From Dactylosporangium sp. AC04546 (lineage in GTDB: Bacteria; Actinomycetota; Actinomycetes; Mycobacteriales; Micromonosporaceae), in the NCBI RefSeq assembly GCF_022095675.1, contig NZ_JAHYSG010000125.1, forward strand, positions 1 through 33,463: DNA of 33,463 nt, in the 5' to 3' direction. Position 1 is the stretch's first letter; each line of letters starts with the position of its first letter. The position numbers were made by a program, and so were the translations under genes. This document shows positions 1-8,334 of the stretch, piece after piece. The notes beneath the pieces are model-generated. The model saw nothing but the letters and a program-made list of their open reading frames with translations, ran no database searches and was not told where the DNA came from.

Positions 1-8
1 CGGGACCA

Positions 9-50
9 CAACTCCAAGATCGCGGGGAGTGGGGGTCACGCCTGGAGTTG
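9..50. repeat. Inverted repeat with 26-base loop at the 3' end of the serine hydrolase gene
   Basis: CAACTCCA (9-16) is matched by its perfect complement TGGAGTTG (43-50). The 26 bases between them include the stop codon of the minus-strand serine hydrolase. No T-tract follows on either side, so a classical intrinsic terminator is not obvious. The layout of short perfect arms around a long unpaired centre resembles the palindromes at 28346-28399 and 33283-33338. Membership of one repeat family is inference. Confidence 0.45.
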
Positions 51-914
51 GCGTGTGACCTCGCCGCAGATGGTCGCGCCGTAGCCCATGCCCTTCGACG
101 ACGGGTAGACGGTCAGCACGCTCAGCACCCAGTCGGTGCCGATGGCCAGGCAGTTCACGTGCCACTTGCCGTCGCTGCGGGCGATCCATCCGTTCTTCAC
201 GGCCGCGTTCGCCTTCTCGGCCTCCGGCAGCGCCGGCACGATGCCGAACTCCTGGCTTGACGACACGCTGCGCATCTCGTTGAGCAGCCAGTCGGTCCAC
301 TTCGGGCCGGCGGCGCGGCCGTCGCCGATGCAGGCGCCCATGCGCGCGGCGTCGCGGGCCGAGACCATCGTGCTGGCCCAGTCGATGTAGTACTTGCTGT
401 CGGTCAGCCCGCAGATCTGCACCAGCCGCGTGATGCTCGCGGACTTGCCGTCGAGGCCCCAGAAGTACGACGCCGCGGCGTTGTCGCTGTTGCGGATCAT
501 GGTGCTGAGCTGGCGGAGGTTCGACTGGCTCGGGCTCGCCGTGCGGCGCAGGTAGTCGGCCGCCAGCCAGGCCTTGATCATCGACGCGGTGCGCTGGGTG
601 GTCGCCGCGTTGGTGGAACCGGCGACCTCGCCTGTGCGCCGGTCGAGGACGGTCCAGGACCAGAAGCCGGTCGCGCTGACGGTGACCGGGGCCGGGTGCA
701 GCAGTGCGGGCGGCAGGGTCGGCGCGGTCGGCGCCGCGGGGTTGGCCTTGCGGGCCGGCGCCTCGGAGGTCGACGGGCTGGCGGTCACGGTGGCGGGCTC
801 GGCTGCGTTCGACGCGTGCCGGGCCAGCATCCCGCTGTTCCAGACGTACGGCACGCCGACCACGATGGCCGCGACGAGCAGCACGAATACGACTAATCCG
901 ACGCGCTTGCGCAT
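36..914 (-). CDS. Membrane-anchored serine hydrolase, class A beta-lactamase fold
   Basis: The protein has 292 residues. Residues about 4-24 form a hydrophobic helix after MRKR, acting as a signal anchor or uncleaved signal peptide. A Ser/Thr/Pro/Ala-rich linker (about 40-75) leads to an extracellular domain. Three class A beta-lactamase signatures are in the right order: SMIK (111-114, the SxxK nucleophile motif), SDN (143-145) and KNG (240-242, in the place of KTG). A beta-lactamase2/serine-hydrolase fold outside the membrane is therefore well supported. True beta-lactamase activity is not, because KNG replaces KTG and no omega-loop glutamate motif stands out. A role on peptidoglycan or a related peptide is possible. 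I chose ATG 912-914 over an ATG 48 bases upstream because a purine-rich AGGGAAGGGG lies about ten bases before it and the anchor then starts the protein. It is divergent from paaA. Confidence 0.8.
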   Translation of the reverse strand: MRKRVGLVVFVLLVAAIVVGVPYVWNSGMLARHASNAAEPATVTASPSTSEAPARKANPAAPTAPTLPPALLHPAPVTVSATGFWSWTVLDRRTGEVAGSTNAATTQRTASMIKAWLAADYLRRTASPSQSNLRQLSTMIRNSDNAAASYFWGLDGKSASITRLVQICGLTDSKYYIDWASTMVSARDAARMGACIGDGRAAGPKWTDWLLNEMRSVSSSQEFGIVPALPEAEKANAAVKNGWIARSDGKWHVNCLAIGTDWVLSVLTVYPSSKGMGYGATICGEVTRQLQA

Positions 915-1130
915 GGGTCGGTGATCCCCTTCCCTGGCGGCCCCCGTCAGTACATCGACCACCGGTCATGAGTAGGTGTTGCCGGCGTTAACAGGATGTA
1001 AGCGGGTGCGGGGGATTTCACCCGATGCGTTGCCTCAGTCTCTCGTCTCACGCGTCACTCCGTTGTCAATACGGGCTCAAAAGTCCCTGCTAGTTGACTC
1101 AAGCGGGCGTTAGGGCGCTGTGACACCTTC

Positions 1131-1158
1131 TTGCAGCGGTGGTCGGTTGCTGTAACAC
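1131..1158 (+). promoter_or_regulatory. Candidate paaA promoter, possibly giving a leaderless mRNA
   Basis: TTGCAG (1131-1136) is separated by 16 bases from TAACAC (1153-1158). Transcription starting seven to eight bases later would begin at the GTG at 1166, which fits a leaderless paaA transcript. The last base of the -10 element departs from the usual T, so this is only a candidate. A second -35-like TTGACT at 1094-1099 has no good -10 partner. Confidence 0.35.
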
Positions 1159-1165
1159 TGGGAGG

Positions 1166-2185
1166 GTGTACGGCAACGACTTCGCCCCGCTCCTCGAGCA
1201 GGTCGACAGCGCCGAGCGCGACCTCCGGCAGGCCGCCGACCAGGCCGTCGCCGACCGCGGTGACCTGCAGGGTTACTTCGACGCGATCGTCTCGGCCGAC
1301 CAGAAGGTCGAGCCGCGGGACTGGATGCCGGAGGCGTATCGCAAGACGCTGATCCGGCAGATCGCGCAGCACGCGCACTCGGAGATCATCGGCATGCAGC
1401 CTGAGGCCAACTGGATCTCCCGGGCGCCCTCACTCAAGCGCAAGGCGATCCTGCTGGCCAAGGTGCAGGACGAGGCCGGCCACGGGCTGTATCTCTACGC
1501 GGCCGCCGAGACGCTCGGCATCTCCCGGCAGGAACTGGTCGAGATGCTCATCGAGGGGCGCCAGAAGTACAGCTCAATCTTCAACTATCCGACCCTCACC
1601 TGGGCAGACGTGGGTGCGATCGGCTGGCTCGTCGACGGGGCCGCGATCGTCAACCAGGTCCCGCTGTGCCGGTGCTCCTACGGGCCGTATGCGCGGGCCA
1701 TGATCCGCATCTGCAAGGAGGAGTCGTTCCACCAGCGCCAGGGGTACGAAATCCTCCACACCCTCTCCCACGGCACGCCGGCCCAGAAGGCGATGGCCCA
1801 GGACGCGGTCGACCGCTGGTGGTATCCATCGCTGGCGATGTTCGGCCCGCCCGACTCCGACTCCACCCACTCCGAGCAGTCGATGGCCTGGAAGATCAAG
1901 CGGTTCTCCAACGACGAGCTGCGCCAGCGGTTCGTGGACATGTGCGTGCAGCAGGCGACCGTGCTCGACCTGCGGATTCCCGATCCTGACCTGCGGTGGA
2001 GCGCCGAGCGTGGCGTGCACGACTACACCCAGCCCGACTACGACGAGCTCATGCGCGTGATCAAGGGCAACGGCCCGTGCAACCGGCAGCGGATCGAGCA
2101 CCGGCGCCAGGCCCACGCGGAGGGCGCCTGGGTGCGCGAGGCGGCGGCCGCGCACGCAGCGAAGAAGGCGGTCGTCAATGTCTGA
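1166..2185 (+). CDS. paaA: Phenylacetyl-CoA 1,2-epoxidase, catalytic subunit PaaA
   Basis: The 339-residue protein is the di-iron catalytic subunit of the ring 1,2-phenylacetyl-CoA epoxidase, which uses O2 and reducing power from PaaE to epoxidise the CoA-activated aromatic ring. It carries the family's metal-site helices: HSE (71-73), DEAGH (102-106) and EESFH (185-189). It also carries the conserved blocks [35 protein letters not shown] and KIKRF. E. coli PaaA is about 309 residues, and the extra length here is a 30-40 residue N-terminal extension. An upstream in-frame GTG at 1139 would add nine residues that do not look like protein. GTG 1166 is preferred, with GGGAGG directly before it and a -10-like element that would allow leaderless translation. 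It heads paaABCDE and overlaps paaB by 8 bases. Confidence 0.95.
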   Translation: MYGNDFAPLLEQVDSAERDLRQAADQAVADRGDLQGYFDAIVSADQKVEPRDWMPEAYRKTLIRQIAQHAHSEIIGMQPEANWISRAPSLKRKAILLAKVQDEAGHGLYLYAAAETLGISRQELVEMLIEGRQKYSSIFNYPTLTWADVGAIGWLVDGAAIVNQVPLCRCSYGPYARAMIRICKEESFHQRQGYEILHTLSHGTPAQKAMAQDAVDRWWYPSLAMFGPPDSDSTHSEQSMAWKIKRFSNDELRQRFVDMCVQQATVLDLRIPDPDLRWSAERGVHDYTQPDYDELMRVIKGNGPCNRQRIEHRRQAHAEGAWVREAAAAHAAKKAVVNV

Positions 2186-2456
2186 GCCACTGTGGGAGGT
2201 CTTCGTCCGGCCGCGCCGCGGGCTGTCGCACGCGCATGTCGGCAGCCTGCACGCCCCCGACGCCGAGCTGGCGCTGCGCAACGCCCGCGACGTCTACACG
2301 CGCCGCCAGGAGGGCGTGTCGATCTGGGTCGTGCCGGCCACGGCGATCACCGCGAGCAGCCCCGACGAGAAGGACGCGTTCTTCGAGCCGGCCGCCGACA
2401 AGGTGTACCGCCATCCGACCTTCTACGCCGTGCCGGAAGGCGCCGAGCACATATGA
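2178..2456 (+). CDS. paaB: Phenylacetyl-CoA 1,2-epoxidase subunit PaaB
   Basis: This 92-residue protein is the small bridging subunit of the PaaABCE monooxygenase, close to the 95 residues of E. coli PaaB. It opens with the typical [22 protein letters not shown] block (positions 5-26), followed by [12 protein letters not shown] and the VPA-I pattern around the middle, and ends in the acidic, aromatic stretch [16 protein letters not shown]. In the E. coli enzyme PaaB helps hold PaaA-PaaC heterodimers together and is needed for activity. The gene starts inside the end of paaA and ends in an ATGA overlap with paaC, consistent with translational coupling in a fixed subunit ratio. Confidence 0.93.
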   Translation: MSEPLWEVFVRPRRGLSHAHVGSLHAPDAELALRNARDVYTRRQEGVSIWVVPATAITASSPDEKDAFFEPAADKVYRHPTFYAVPEGAEHI

Positions 2457-3154
2457 CCGACTTTGAGCGGGTTCTCGGCCTGGGTGACGATGCGCTGATC
2501 GCGGCGCAGCGTCTGGCCGAGTGGTGCTCGCGCGCGCCGGACATGGAGGAGGACATCGCGCTGGCGAACATCGCGCTCGACCAGCTCGGTGCCGCCCGCC
2601 TGCTGCTCACCTACGCCGGTGAGCTGGAGGGGCGCGGGCGGGGCGAGGACGAGCTGGCGTTCCTGCGTGATGATCGCGAGTTCCGCAACGTGCAGCTGGT
2701 CGAGCTGGCCAACGGGGACTTCGCGGTCACGATGGCCAAGCTGTTGTTCCTTTCCGTGTACCAGCGGTTGTTGTATGCGGATTTGTCCGCTTCTGTGGAC
2801 GAGCGGCTGGCCGGGATCGCGGGGAAGGCGCGGAAGGAGTCGGCCTACCACGTCGACCATGCGTCGCTCTGGGTCGTGCGGCTCGGTGACGGCACGGACG
2901 AGTCGCACCGGCGGATGCAGTCGGCGGTCGAGGCTGTGTGGCCCTACACCCATGAGCTGTTCGAGTGGTACCCCGGCCTGCGTTCGCCCTGGCTGACATT
3001 GGTCCAGGGGGTGCTCGAGGAGGCTTCGATCCCGCTGCCGGCTGACGGGTGGGCGCCGACCGGCGGCCGGTCCGGGGTGCACACCGAGGCGCTGTCGAAG
3101 CTGCTGGCCGACATGCAGGTGCTGCATCGGGCGCATCCGGGGGCGACATGGTGA
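2453..3154 (+). CDS. paaC: Phenylacetyl-CoA 1,2-epoxidase structural subunit PaaC
   Basis: The 233-residue protein is the ferritin-like structural partner of PaaA (E. coli PaaC is about 248 residues). It forms the PaaAC heterodimer without being the main oxygen-activating site. Recognisable blocks are LGDDALIAAQRLAEWC near residue 10, the helix EEDIALANIALDQLGAARLLL, the RDDREFRNVQLVELANGDFA segment and the KESAYHVDHASLWVVRLGDGT segment. The start is the ATG that overlaps the paaB stop as ATGA. The reading frame is open further upstream through paaB, but that part is an out-of-frame reading of paaB. The 3' end overlaps paaD by 7 bases. Confidence 0.94.
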   Translation: MTDFERVLGLGDDALIAAQRLAEWCSRAPDMEEDIALANIALDQLGAARLLLTYAGELEGRGRGEDELAFLRDDREFRNVQLVELANGDFAVTMAKLLFLSVYQRLLYADLSASVDERLAGIAGKARKESAYHVDHASLWVVRLGDGTDESHRRMQSAVEAVWPYTHELFEWYPGLRSPWLTLVQGVLEEASIPLPADGWAPTGGRSGVHTEALSKLLADMQVLHRAHPGATW

Positions 3155-3603
3155 CGGCTGCCGAGCTGGTGCGCGCGGTCCCCGATCCGGAGCTGCGGGT
3201 GGTCACCATCGGTGACCTGGGGATCGTGCGCTCCGTGGACACGTCGGACTCGCACGTCACGGTGACGATTACTCCTACTTATTCAGGGTGTCCGGCCATG
3301 GATGCCATTCGGGCCGACATCTCCGCCGCGCTTCGCGAGGCTGGCTTTTCGGATATTTCGGTTGAAACGGTCCTCGCGCCGGCCTGGAGTACCGACTGGA
3401 TCACCGACGCCGGCCGCTCCAAGCTGGCGGCCGCCGGGATCGCGCCGCCGGGCCGGACGGTCGCGCTGGCGCTGACCGTGCGCTGCCCGCGGTGCGGCTC
3501 GCCCGACACCGAGGAGCTGTCCCGGTTCGGCTCCACGGCGTGCAAGTCGCTGTGGCGGTGCCGGTCCTGCTCCGAGCCATTTGACGCGGTGAAGACCTTA
3601 TGA
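3148..3603 (+). CDS. paaD: PaaD, MIP18/DUF59-type Fe-S maturation factor for the epoxidase
   Basis: This 151-residue protein has an N-terminal DUF59/MIP18-like domain (about 5-85) with the signature PDPELRVVTIGDLGIVR and the active-type SGCPAMD loop (Cys48). A C-terminal cysteine-rich zinc-ribbon-like part has Cys113, Cys116, Cys132, Cys138 and Cys141, in the pattern CPRC...C...CRSC. In the paa system PaaD is required for epoxidase function but is not a stable subunit. It is thought to help mature or install iron-sulfur or iron centres, probably for PaaE. The start ATG overlaps the end of paaC, and a GTG lies directly after it. The stop overlaps the paaE start (ATGA). Confidence 0.92.
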   Translation: MVTAAELVRAVPDPELRVVTIGDLGIVRSVDTSDSHVTVTITPTYSGCPAMDAIRADISAALREAGFSDISVETVLAPAWSTDWITDAGRSKLAAAGIAPPGRTVALALTVRCPRCGSPDTEELSRFGSTACKSLWRCRSCSEPFDAVKTL

Positions 3604-4697
3604 CCGTTTCGCCCATCGTCCGCCCGGTCAAGAAGCGGCCGAAGTTCCACCGGCTGGCCGTCGTCGACGTCGAGCGGCTGACCGACGACGCCGTCGCGGT
3701 GACGTTCGACGTGCCCGCCGCGCTGCGGCCGGTGTTCGAGTTCCGCGCCGGCCAGCACCTCACCGTGCGCCGCGAGGACGTCCGCCGCTCGTACTCGATC
3801 TGCTCCACGCCGGCGCAGCTCGCGTCGGACGGGGTTCTGCGCGTCGGGATCAAGCGGATCCCGGGCGGGGCGTTCTCCACATACGCCGCGACCGAGCTCG
3901 CCCCGGGTGACGAGGTCGACGTCATGCCGCCACTCGGCCACTTCACCAGCGCGTTCGCCGCCGATCGGATGCGGCACTACGCGGCGGTCGTGGCCGGCTC
4001 CGGGATCACGCCGGTGCTCTCTCTGTTGGCTACGGCGCTGGCGGTGGAGCCTTCCAGCCGGTTCACGCTCGTCTACGGCAACCGGGCGGCCGGCACCGTG
4101 ATGTTCGCGGAGGAGCTCGCCGACGCCAAGGACCGCTACCGCGACCGGCTCCACGTCATCCACGTGCTTTCGCGCGAGGCGCAGGAGTCGCCGCTGCTGT
4201 CCGGCCGGCTCGACGAGGACCGCGTCGGGCGCATCCTCGACGCGCTGCTCCCGCCGGGCACGGTCGACGAGTGGTTCCTCTGCGGGCCGTACGGCATGGT
4301 GCTCGACGCACGCGTCGCGCTCAGCGTCCGCGGGGTCGCCGACGACCTCGTGCACACCGAGCTGTTCCACGTCACCGAGGAGCCGCCGACCGCGCGGCCT
4401 GTGCTGGAGGAGCCGGTCGACGGCGCCGAGGTGACGATCATGCTCGACGGGCGGCAGTCGACCTTCACGATGGCCCAGGACGAGCGCATCCTCGACGCCG
4501 CCCTCAAGCAGCGCCCCGAGCTTCCCTACGCGTGCAAGGGCGGGGTCTGCTCGACCTGCCGCGCCAAGATTGTGGAGGGCCGGGTCGAGATGGCCCGCAA
4601 CTTCGCGCTCGAGCCCGACGAATTGACCGCCGGATATGTCCTGACCTGTCAGGCGATGCCGATCACCGAGCGTGTTGTGGTCGACTTCGACGCATGA
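3600..4697 (+). CDS. paaE: Phenylacetyl-CoA epoxidase reductase PaaE
   Basis: The 365-residue protein is the electron-transfer reductase that moves electrons from NAD(P)H through FAD and a [2Fe-2S] centre to PaaA. Domains in order are a ferredoxin-reductase FAD domain (about 15-115) with the flavin motif RSYS at 63-66, an NAD(P)-binding domain (about 120-235) with GSGITP at 133-138, and a C-terminal plant-type ferredoxin domain. The ferredoxin domain has the cluster ligands Cys312, Cys317, Cys320 and Cys350 (CX4CX2CX29C). Length and order match E. coli PaaE (about 356 residues). It is the last of the five contiguous paa genes. No paaK ligase, paaG, paaZ or thiolase gene is in the window, so the rest of phenylacetate degradation must be elsewhere. 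Confidence 0.95.
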   Translation: MTVSPIVRPVKKRPKFHRLAVVDVERLTDDAVAVTFDVPAALRPVFEFRAGQHLTVRREDVRRSYSICSTPAQLASDGVLRVGIKRIPGGAFSTYAATELAPGDEVDVMPPLGHFTSAFAADRMRHYAAVVAGSGITPVLSLLATALAVEPSSRFTLVYGNRAAGTVMFAEELADAKDRYRDRLHVIHVLSREAQESPLLSGRLDEDRVGRILDALLPPGTVDEWFLCGPYGMVLDARVALSVRGVADDLVHTELFHVTEEPPTARPVLEEPVDGAEVTIMLDGRQSTFTMAQDERILDAALKQRPELPYACKGGVCSTCRAKIVEGRVEMARNFALEPDELTAGYVLTCQAMPITERVVVDFDA

Positions 4698-4725
4698 GAC
4701 CAATCCGCCTGGGCGGCGGCGTCGA

Positions 4726-5340
4726 ATGAGCGACATGAGACCCGAACACGAGGAGCTGCCTACGCAGCGGCTGGTCGCGGTACCGATCCCGCAGGCGCGC
4801 GTCGACGCCGACGAACTGCTGGTCCGGGTCGCCCGCGGTGATGAGCGGGCGTTCGCCGCGCTCTACGACCTGGTGTCCGCCCGCGTGTTCGGGCTGATCC
4901 GCCGGGTACTGCGCGATCCCGCGCAGTCGGAGGAGGTCGCCCAGGAGGTCATGGTCGAGGTCTGGCGGACAGCGCCGAAGTTCGACCCGGCCAAGGGCAG
5001 CGCCACGGCCTGGGTCTTCACGATCGCTCACCGGCGGGCCGTCGACCGGGTGCGCTCCGAGCAGGCCGGGATCGAGCGGGTCCGGCGGGTGGCCTCGGTG
5101 AGCGCCGAGACGCCGTACGACGAGGTGGTCGAGGCCGCCACCGCGCGCATCGAGCAGCAGCAGGTCCGCCGCTGTCTGGACGGCCTGACCGACCTCCAGC
5201 GGGAGGCGATCACACTGGCGTACTACGGGGGCAACAGCTATCGCGAGGTCGCCGACCTGCTCGGCACCGCGCTCCCGACGATCAAGACGCGCATGCGGGA
5301 CGGTCTGATCCGCATGCGGGACTGCTTGGGGGTGGCATGA
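4726..5340 (+). CDS. sigK: ECF sigma factor, SigK-like
   Basis: This 204-residue group IV sigma factor has region 2 at about 45-112, including the AFAALYDLVSARVFGL helix, QEVMVEVW and the WVFTIAHRRAVDRVR -10-recognition helix. Region 4 is at about 148-200, with the LTDLQREAI-LAYYGG turn and the recognition helix TIKTRMRDGL. Similarity to Mycobacterium tuberculosis SigK is extensive by eye (VLRD..SEE..QE...EVWR, KGSA.AW, AHRRAVDRVR.EQAG, LAYYGG). The ATG at 4726 is used, and a second in-frame ATG lies at 4735. Upstream is only a weak GGGCGGCGG. It starts 28 bases after paaE with no terminator between them and overlaps its anti-sigma gene by 4 bases, so it probably shares a transcript with paaABCDE. 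Its target promoters cannot be read from this window. Confidence 0.9.
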   Translation: MSDMRPEHEELPTQRLVAVPIPQARVDADELLVRVARGDERAFAALYDLVSARVFGLIRRVLRDPAQSEEVAQEVMVEVWRTAPKFDPAKGSATAWVFTIAHRRAVDRVRSEQAGIERVRRVASVSAETPYDEVVEAATARIEQQQVRRCLDGLTDLQREAITLAYYGGNSYREVADLLGTALPTIKTRMRDGLIRMRDCLGVA

Positions 5341-6056
5341 TGCCCGAGACCGTCGACATCCACGCGCTGGCCGGCGCCTACGCACTCGACGCCGTCGACG
5401 ACATCGAGCGCGCGGCCTTCGACCGCCACCTGCGCGGCTGCTCCTCCTGCGCCGCCGAGGTGGTCGAGCTGCGGGAGACCGCGGCCTGGCTGACCCACCC
5501 GGTGGCCGAGGCGCCCCCGGCCCGGCTGCGTGACAACGTCCTGGCCCAGATCGCCGTCACCCCACAGGCCCGCCCCGGTACTGCCCCCTCCTCGCGCTCG
5601 CGGGCGACGGTCGGCTTCGTCCGCCGCTGGGCGGTGGCCACCGTGGCCGCCGCGGTGGTGGCGGCGGCCGTCGGCACCGGCACCTGGGTGCTGTCCCAGC
5701 AGCGCCTCTCCGACATGCGGGTGCAGAATGCCCAGGTCGACGCGGTCCTGGCGGCCGCGGACGCACGGCTGATCACCAAGGACGTGGCCGGCGGGCGGGT
5801 GACGATGGTGCTCTCGCCCTCGCGCGACGCCGCGGTCGCCGTGCTGGAGGACATGCGCCGGCCGGGCGACGGCAAGGCGTACCAGCTGTGGATGATCAAT
5901 TCGTCGGGCGCCAGGCCGGTCGGTCTGTCGGCGCTGGGCAAGGGCCGCTTCTACATCGACAAGCTGGAGCCCCAGTTCGGCATCACGGTGGAGCCGGAGG
6001 GCGGTTCGAAGACCCCGACGCTGCCGCTGGTCGAGCGGCTGGACCTGCCTCTGTGA
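5337..6056 (+). CDS. rskA: RskA-like membrane anti-sigma factor for the adjacent SigK-like sigma
   Basis: The 239-residue protein has three parts. An N-terminal cytoplasmic anti-sigma domain carries the zinc-type motif His31-x3-Cys35-x2-Cys38 (DRHLRGCSSC). A single transmembrane helix spans about 98-119. An extracytoplasmic RskA-type domain has the block AYQLWMINSSGARPVGL and a final E-P-GGS-TPTLP stretch typical of the family. RskA proteins hold SigK inactive at the membrane until site-specific proteolysis releases it. The gene starts inside the sigma stop (an ATGATG doublet at 5337-5342, so either ATG could be used), giving tight stoichiometric coupling. A clean intrinsic terminator follows within about ten bases of the stop. 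Confidence 0.9.
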   Translation: MMPETVDIHALAGAYALDAVDDIERAAFDRHLRGCSSCAAEVVELRETAAWLTHPVAEAPPARLRDNVLAQIAVTPQARPGTAPSSRSRATVGFVRRWAVATVAAAVVAAAVGTGTWVLSQQRLSDMRVQNAQVDAVLAAADARLITKDVAGGRVTMVLSPSRDAAVAVLEDMRRPGDGKAYQLWMINSSGARPVGLSALGKGRFYIDKLEPQFGITVEPEGGSKTPTLPLVERLDLPL

Positions 6057-6063
6057 CTTCTGG

Positions 6064-6104
6064 CGGCCGCACCGTCCCTGGCGGAGCGGTGCGGCCGTCT
6101 TTTT
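6064..6104 (+). terminator. Intrinsic terminator after rskA
   Basis: GGCCGCACCG (6065-6074) pairs perfectly with CGGTGCGGCC (6087-6096). The flanking C6064-G6097 pair extends the stem, with a 12-base loop and a run of five T at 6100-6104. This is the first convincing terminator downstream of paaA. The hairpin also lies just past the stop of the convergent aldo/keto reductase, but there is no T-tract on that strand. Confidence 0.85.
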
Positions 6105-7054
6105 CAGGCGTTGTTGAGCACGTCGTTCAGGGCGGCCAGGTCGTCCGCGGTCGGCTCCCAGGAGCCGGCGGCGACGTTGGCCTTCACCTGCTCGGCCGTG
6201 GTGGCACCGGCGATCACGCTGGAGACCGAGGGCATGGCGGCCAGCCCGCCGATGGCGAGCGTCAGCACGTCGACGCCCCGCTCCTGGGCGAACCCCTCGA
6301 TCCGCTCGATCGTGTCCCACGGCGCCTCGGCCAGCACCTTGGCGAAGCCGACGCGGTCGAGGCGGGAGCCGACGGGCGCCGACTCGCCCCGGCGGTACTT
6401 GCCGGTGAGCAGCCCCATCGCCAGCGGGAAGTACGGCAGCAGGCCCAGCCCGAACTTCTCCAGCGCCGGCACCAGGTCCTGCTCCGGCGCGCGGTGCAGC
6501 ATGGAGTAGCGGTTCTGGGCGCTGACGAACGGCGTCACGTGGCGGGTCTCGGCGGTCCAGGCCGCGTCGGCGGTCTGCCAGCCGGTGAAGTTGGAGTGCC
6601 CGATGTAGCGCACCTTGCCCGCCCGCACCAGGTCGTCGAGCGCGTCGAGGGTCTCCTCGATCGGCGTGGCCGGGTCGGGCGCGTGCAGCTGGTAGAGGTC
6701 GATGTAGTCGGTGCCCAGGTTGCGCAGCGACGACTCGACGGCCCGGGCGATGTAGCGCCGGCCGCCGCGGGCGCCCCAGTCCGGCCCGTAGGCGCCGCGG
6801 ACGTCCATGCCGAACTTCGTCGCCACGATCACCTCGTCGCGGCGGCTGCCGAGGGCGGCGCCGAGCACCCGCTCCGAGTCACCGGGAGCGTTGCCGTAGA
6901 CGTCGGCGGTGTCGAACAGCGTGACGCCGAGCTCGAGCGCGGCGTTGACGACCTCGTTCGCGCGGTCGGCGTCGATCCGCCCACCGAAGTTGTTGCAGCC
7001 GATCCCGACGACCGAAACGGTGAGCCCGGACCTGCCGAGGCGGCGATAGCGCAT
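6104..7054 (-). CDS. Aldo/keto reductase
   Basis: This 316-residue protein is a cytosolic NADPH-dependent oxidoreductase of the AKR superfamily with a TIM-barrel fold. The full catalytic tetrad is visible: Asp48 and Tyr53 in [10 protein letters not shown], Lys80 in VATKFG and His124 in DLYQLHAPD. Family landmarks follow: [24 protein letters not shown] and the cofactor-binding end [16 protein letters not shown]. The ATG at 7052-7054 is chosen because GGGAG lies eight bases upstream. The longer open frame would add 27 residues unlike the family N-terminus. The substrate cannot be told from sequence. It is divergent from mqnC, with only 68 bases between the starts, and convergent with rskA, sharing the terminator hairpin region. 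Confidence 0.9.
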   Translation of the reverse strand: MRYRRLGRSGLTVSVVGIGCNNFGGRIDADRANEVVNAALELGVTLFDTADVYGNAPGDSERVLGAALGSRRDEVIVATKFGMDVRGAYGPDWGARGGRRYIARAVESSLRNLGTDYIDLYQLHAPDPATPIEETLDALDDLVRAGKVRYIGHSNFTGWQTADAAWTAETRHVTPFVSAQNRYSMLHRAPEQDLVPALEKFGLGLLPYFPLAMGLLTGKYRRGESAPVGSRLDRVGFAKVLAEAPWDTIERIEGFAQERGVDVLTLAIGGLAAMPSVSSVIAGATTAEQVKANVAAGSWEPTADDLAALNDVLNNA

Positions 7055-7109
7055 GTCAGTCACTCCCGTGATCCTAGGCACGCCCGCTCGCCGGGGCTCA
7101 CCCGCTGGG

Positions 7110-7115
7110 TACGCT
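7110..7115 (+). promoter_or_regulatory. -10 element for a leaderless mqnC transcript
   Basis: TACGCT fits the actinobacterial TANNNT -10 pattern. It ends seven bases before the mqnC GTG, and no Shine-Dalgarno sequence precedes that start. Transcription would begin at or next to the start codon. No convincing -35 hexamer is visible. Confidence 0.45.
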
Positions 7116-7122
7116 CTGGGAT

Positions 7123-8334
7123 GTGACGGAGACACCGGCGATCAGCGAGATCCTCCAGCGTGCGGCCGACGGCGGCCGGATCAGCCCGGAGGAGGCTTTG
7201 CTGCTCTACACCGACGCGCCGTTCCACGAGCTCGGCGAGGCCGCCGACGCCGTGCGCCGCCGGCGGTACCCGGACAACATCGTCACCTACATCATCGACC
7301 GCAACATCAACTACACGAACGTCTGCGTGACGGCGTGCAAGTTCTGCGCGTTCTTCCGGGCGCCGAAGCACGCCGAGGGCTGGACGCACGGCACCGAGGA
7401 GATCCTGCGCCGGTGCGCGGAGGCGGTCGACCTCGGCGCCACGCAGGTGATGCTGCAGGGTGGCCACCACCCCGACTACGGCGTCGAGTACTACGAGGAG
7501 CTCTTCTCCGCCGTCCACACCGCCTACCCGGACCTGGTCATCCACTCCATCGGGCCGTCCGAGGTGCTGCACATGGCCAAGGTGTCGGGCGTCTCGATCG
7601 AGGAGTCGATCAACCGGATCAAGGCGGCCGGCCTGGCCTCCATCGCCGGCGCGGGCGCCGAGATGCTGCCCGCCCGCCCCCGCAAGGCGATCGCGCCGCT
7701 CAAGGAGTCGGGCGAGCGCTGGCTGGAGGTCATGGAGACCGCGCACCGGCTGGGCATCTCGTCGACGGCCACCATGATGATGGGCACCGGCGAGACCAAC
7801 ACCGAGCGGATCGAGCACCTGCGGATGATCCGCGACGTGCAGGACCGGGCGGTCGCCGGCGGCTACGCGGGCAGCTTCCGCTCCTTCATCCCGTGGACCT
7901 ACCAGCCGGAGAACAACCACCTGAAGGGCCGCACGCAGGCCACCAGCCTGGAATACCTGCGCCTGGTCGCCGTCGCCCGGCTGTTCTTCGACAACGTGGC
8001 CCACCTCCAGTCGTCGTGGCTGACGACCGGCAAGGACGTCGGCCAGGTGTCGCTGCACCTCGGCGTCGACGACCTCGGCTCGATCATGCTGGAGGAGAAC
8101 GTGATCTCCTCCGCGGGCGCCCGTCACCGCTCCCGCCTCACCGAGCTGGTGCAGATGATCCGCGACGCCGACCGCATCCCGGCCCAGCGCGACACCGAGT
8201 ACCGCCACATGCGCGTGCACTGGACGACCGAGGACGACCCGACCGACGACCGGGTGCAGTCGCACTTCTCGTCGATCGCCCTGCCCGGCGGCGGCACCGG
8301 TCGCTCCCTGCCCCTGACGGCGGTGAACTCATGA
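7123..8334 (+). CDS. mqnC: Dehypoxanthine futalosine cyclase MqnC (radical SAM)
   Basis: The 403-residue radical SAM enzyme of the futalosine (aminofutalosine) menaquinone pathway converts dehypoxanthine futalosine to cyclic dehypoxanthine futalosine. The 4Fe-4S/SAM motif is Cys68-x3-Cys72-x2-Cys75 (CVTACKFC), followed by the MqnC-type [34 protein letters not shown] and [11 protein letters not shown] blocks. Length is normal for the family. The start is GTG 7123, probably leaderless with TACGCT seven bases upstream. The stop overlaps the menG start as ATGA, so the ring-forming and the methylating steps are translationally coupled. MqnA, MqnB and MqnD are not in the window. Confidence 0.94.
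   Translation: MTETPAISEILQRAADGGRISPEEALLLYTDAPFHELGEAADAVRRRRYPDNIVTYIIDRNINYTNVCVTACKFCAFFRAPKHAEGWTHGTEEILRRCAEAVDLGATQVMLQGGHHPDYGVEYYEELFSAVHTAYPDLVIHSIGPSEVLHMAKVSGVSIEESINRIKAAGLASIAGAGAEMLPARPRKAIAPLKESGERWLEVMETAHRLGISSTATMMMGTGETNTERIEHLRMIRDVQDRAVAGGYAGSFRSFIPWTYQPENNHLKGRTQATSLEYLRLVAVARLFFDNVAHLQSSWLTTGKDVGQVSLHLGVDDLGSIMLEENVISSAGARHRSRLTELVQMIRDADRIPAQRDTEYRHMRVHWTTEDDPTDDRVQSHFSSIALPGGGTGRSLPLTAVNS

Noticed and set aside
1005..1100. PaaR or PaaX operator upstream of paaA
   Set aside because: I could not match any dyad in this stretch to a known phenylacetate regulator site, and no regulator gene is adjacent.
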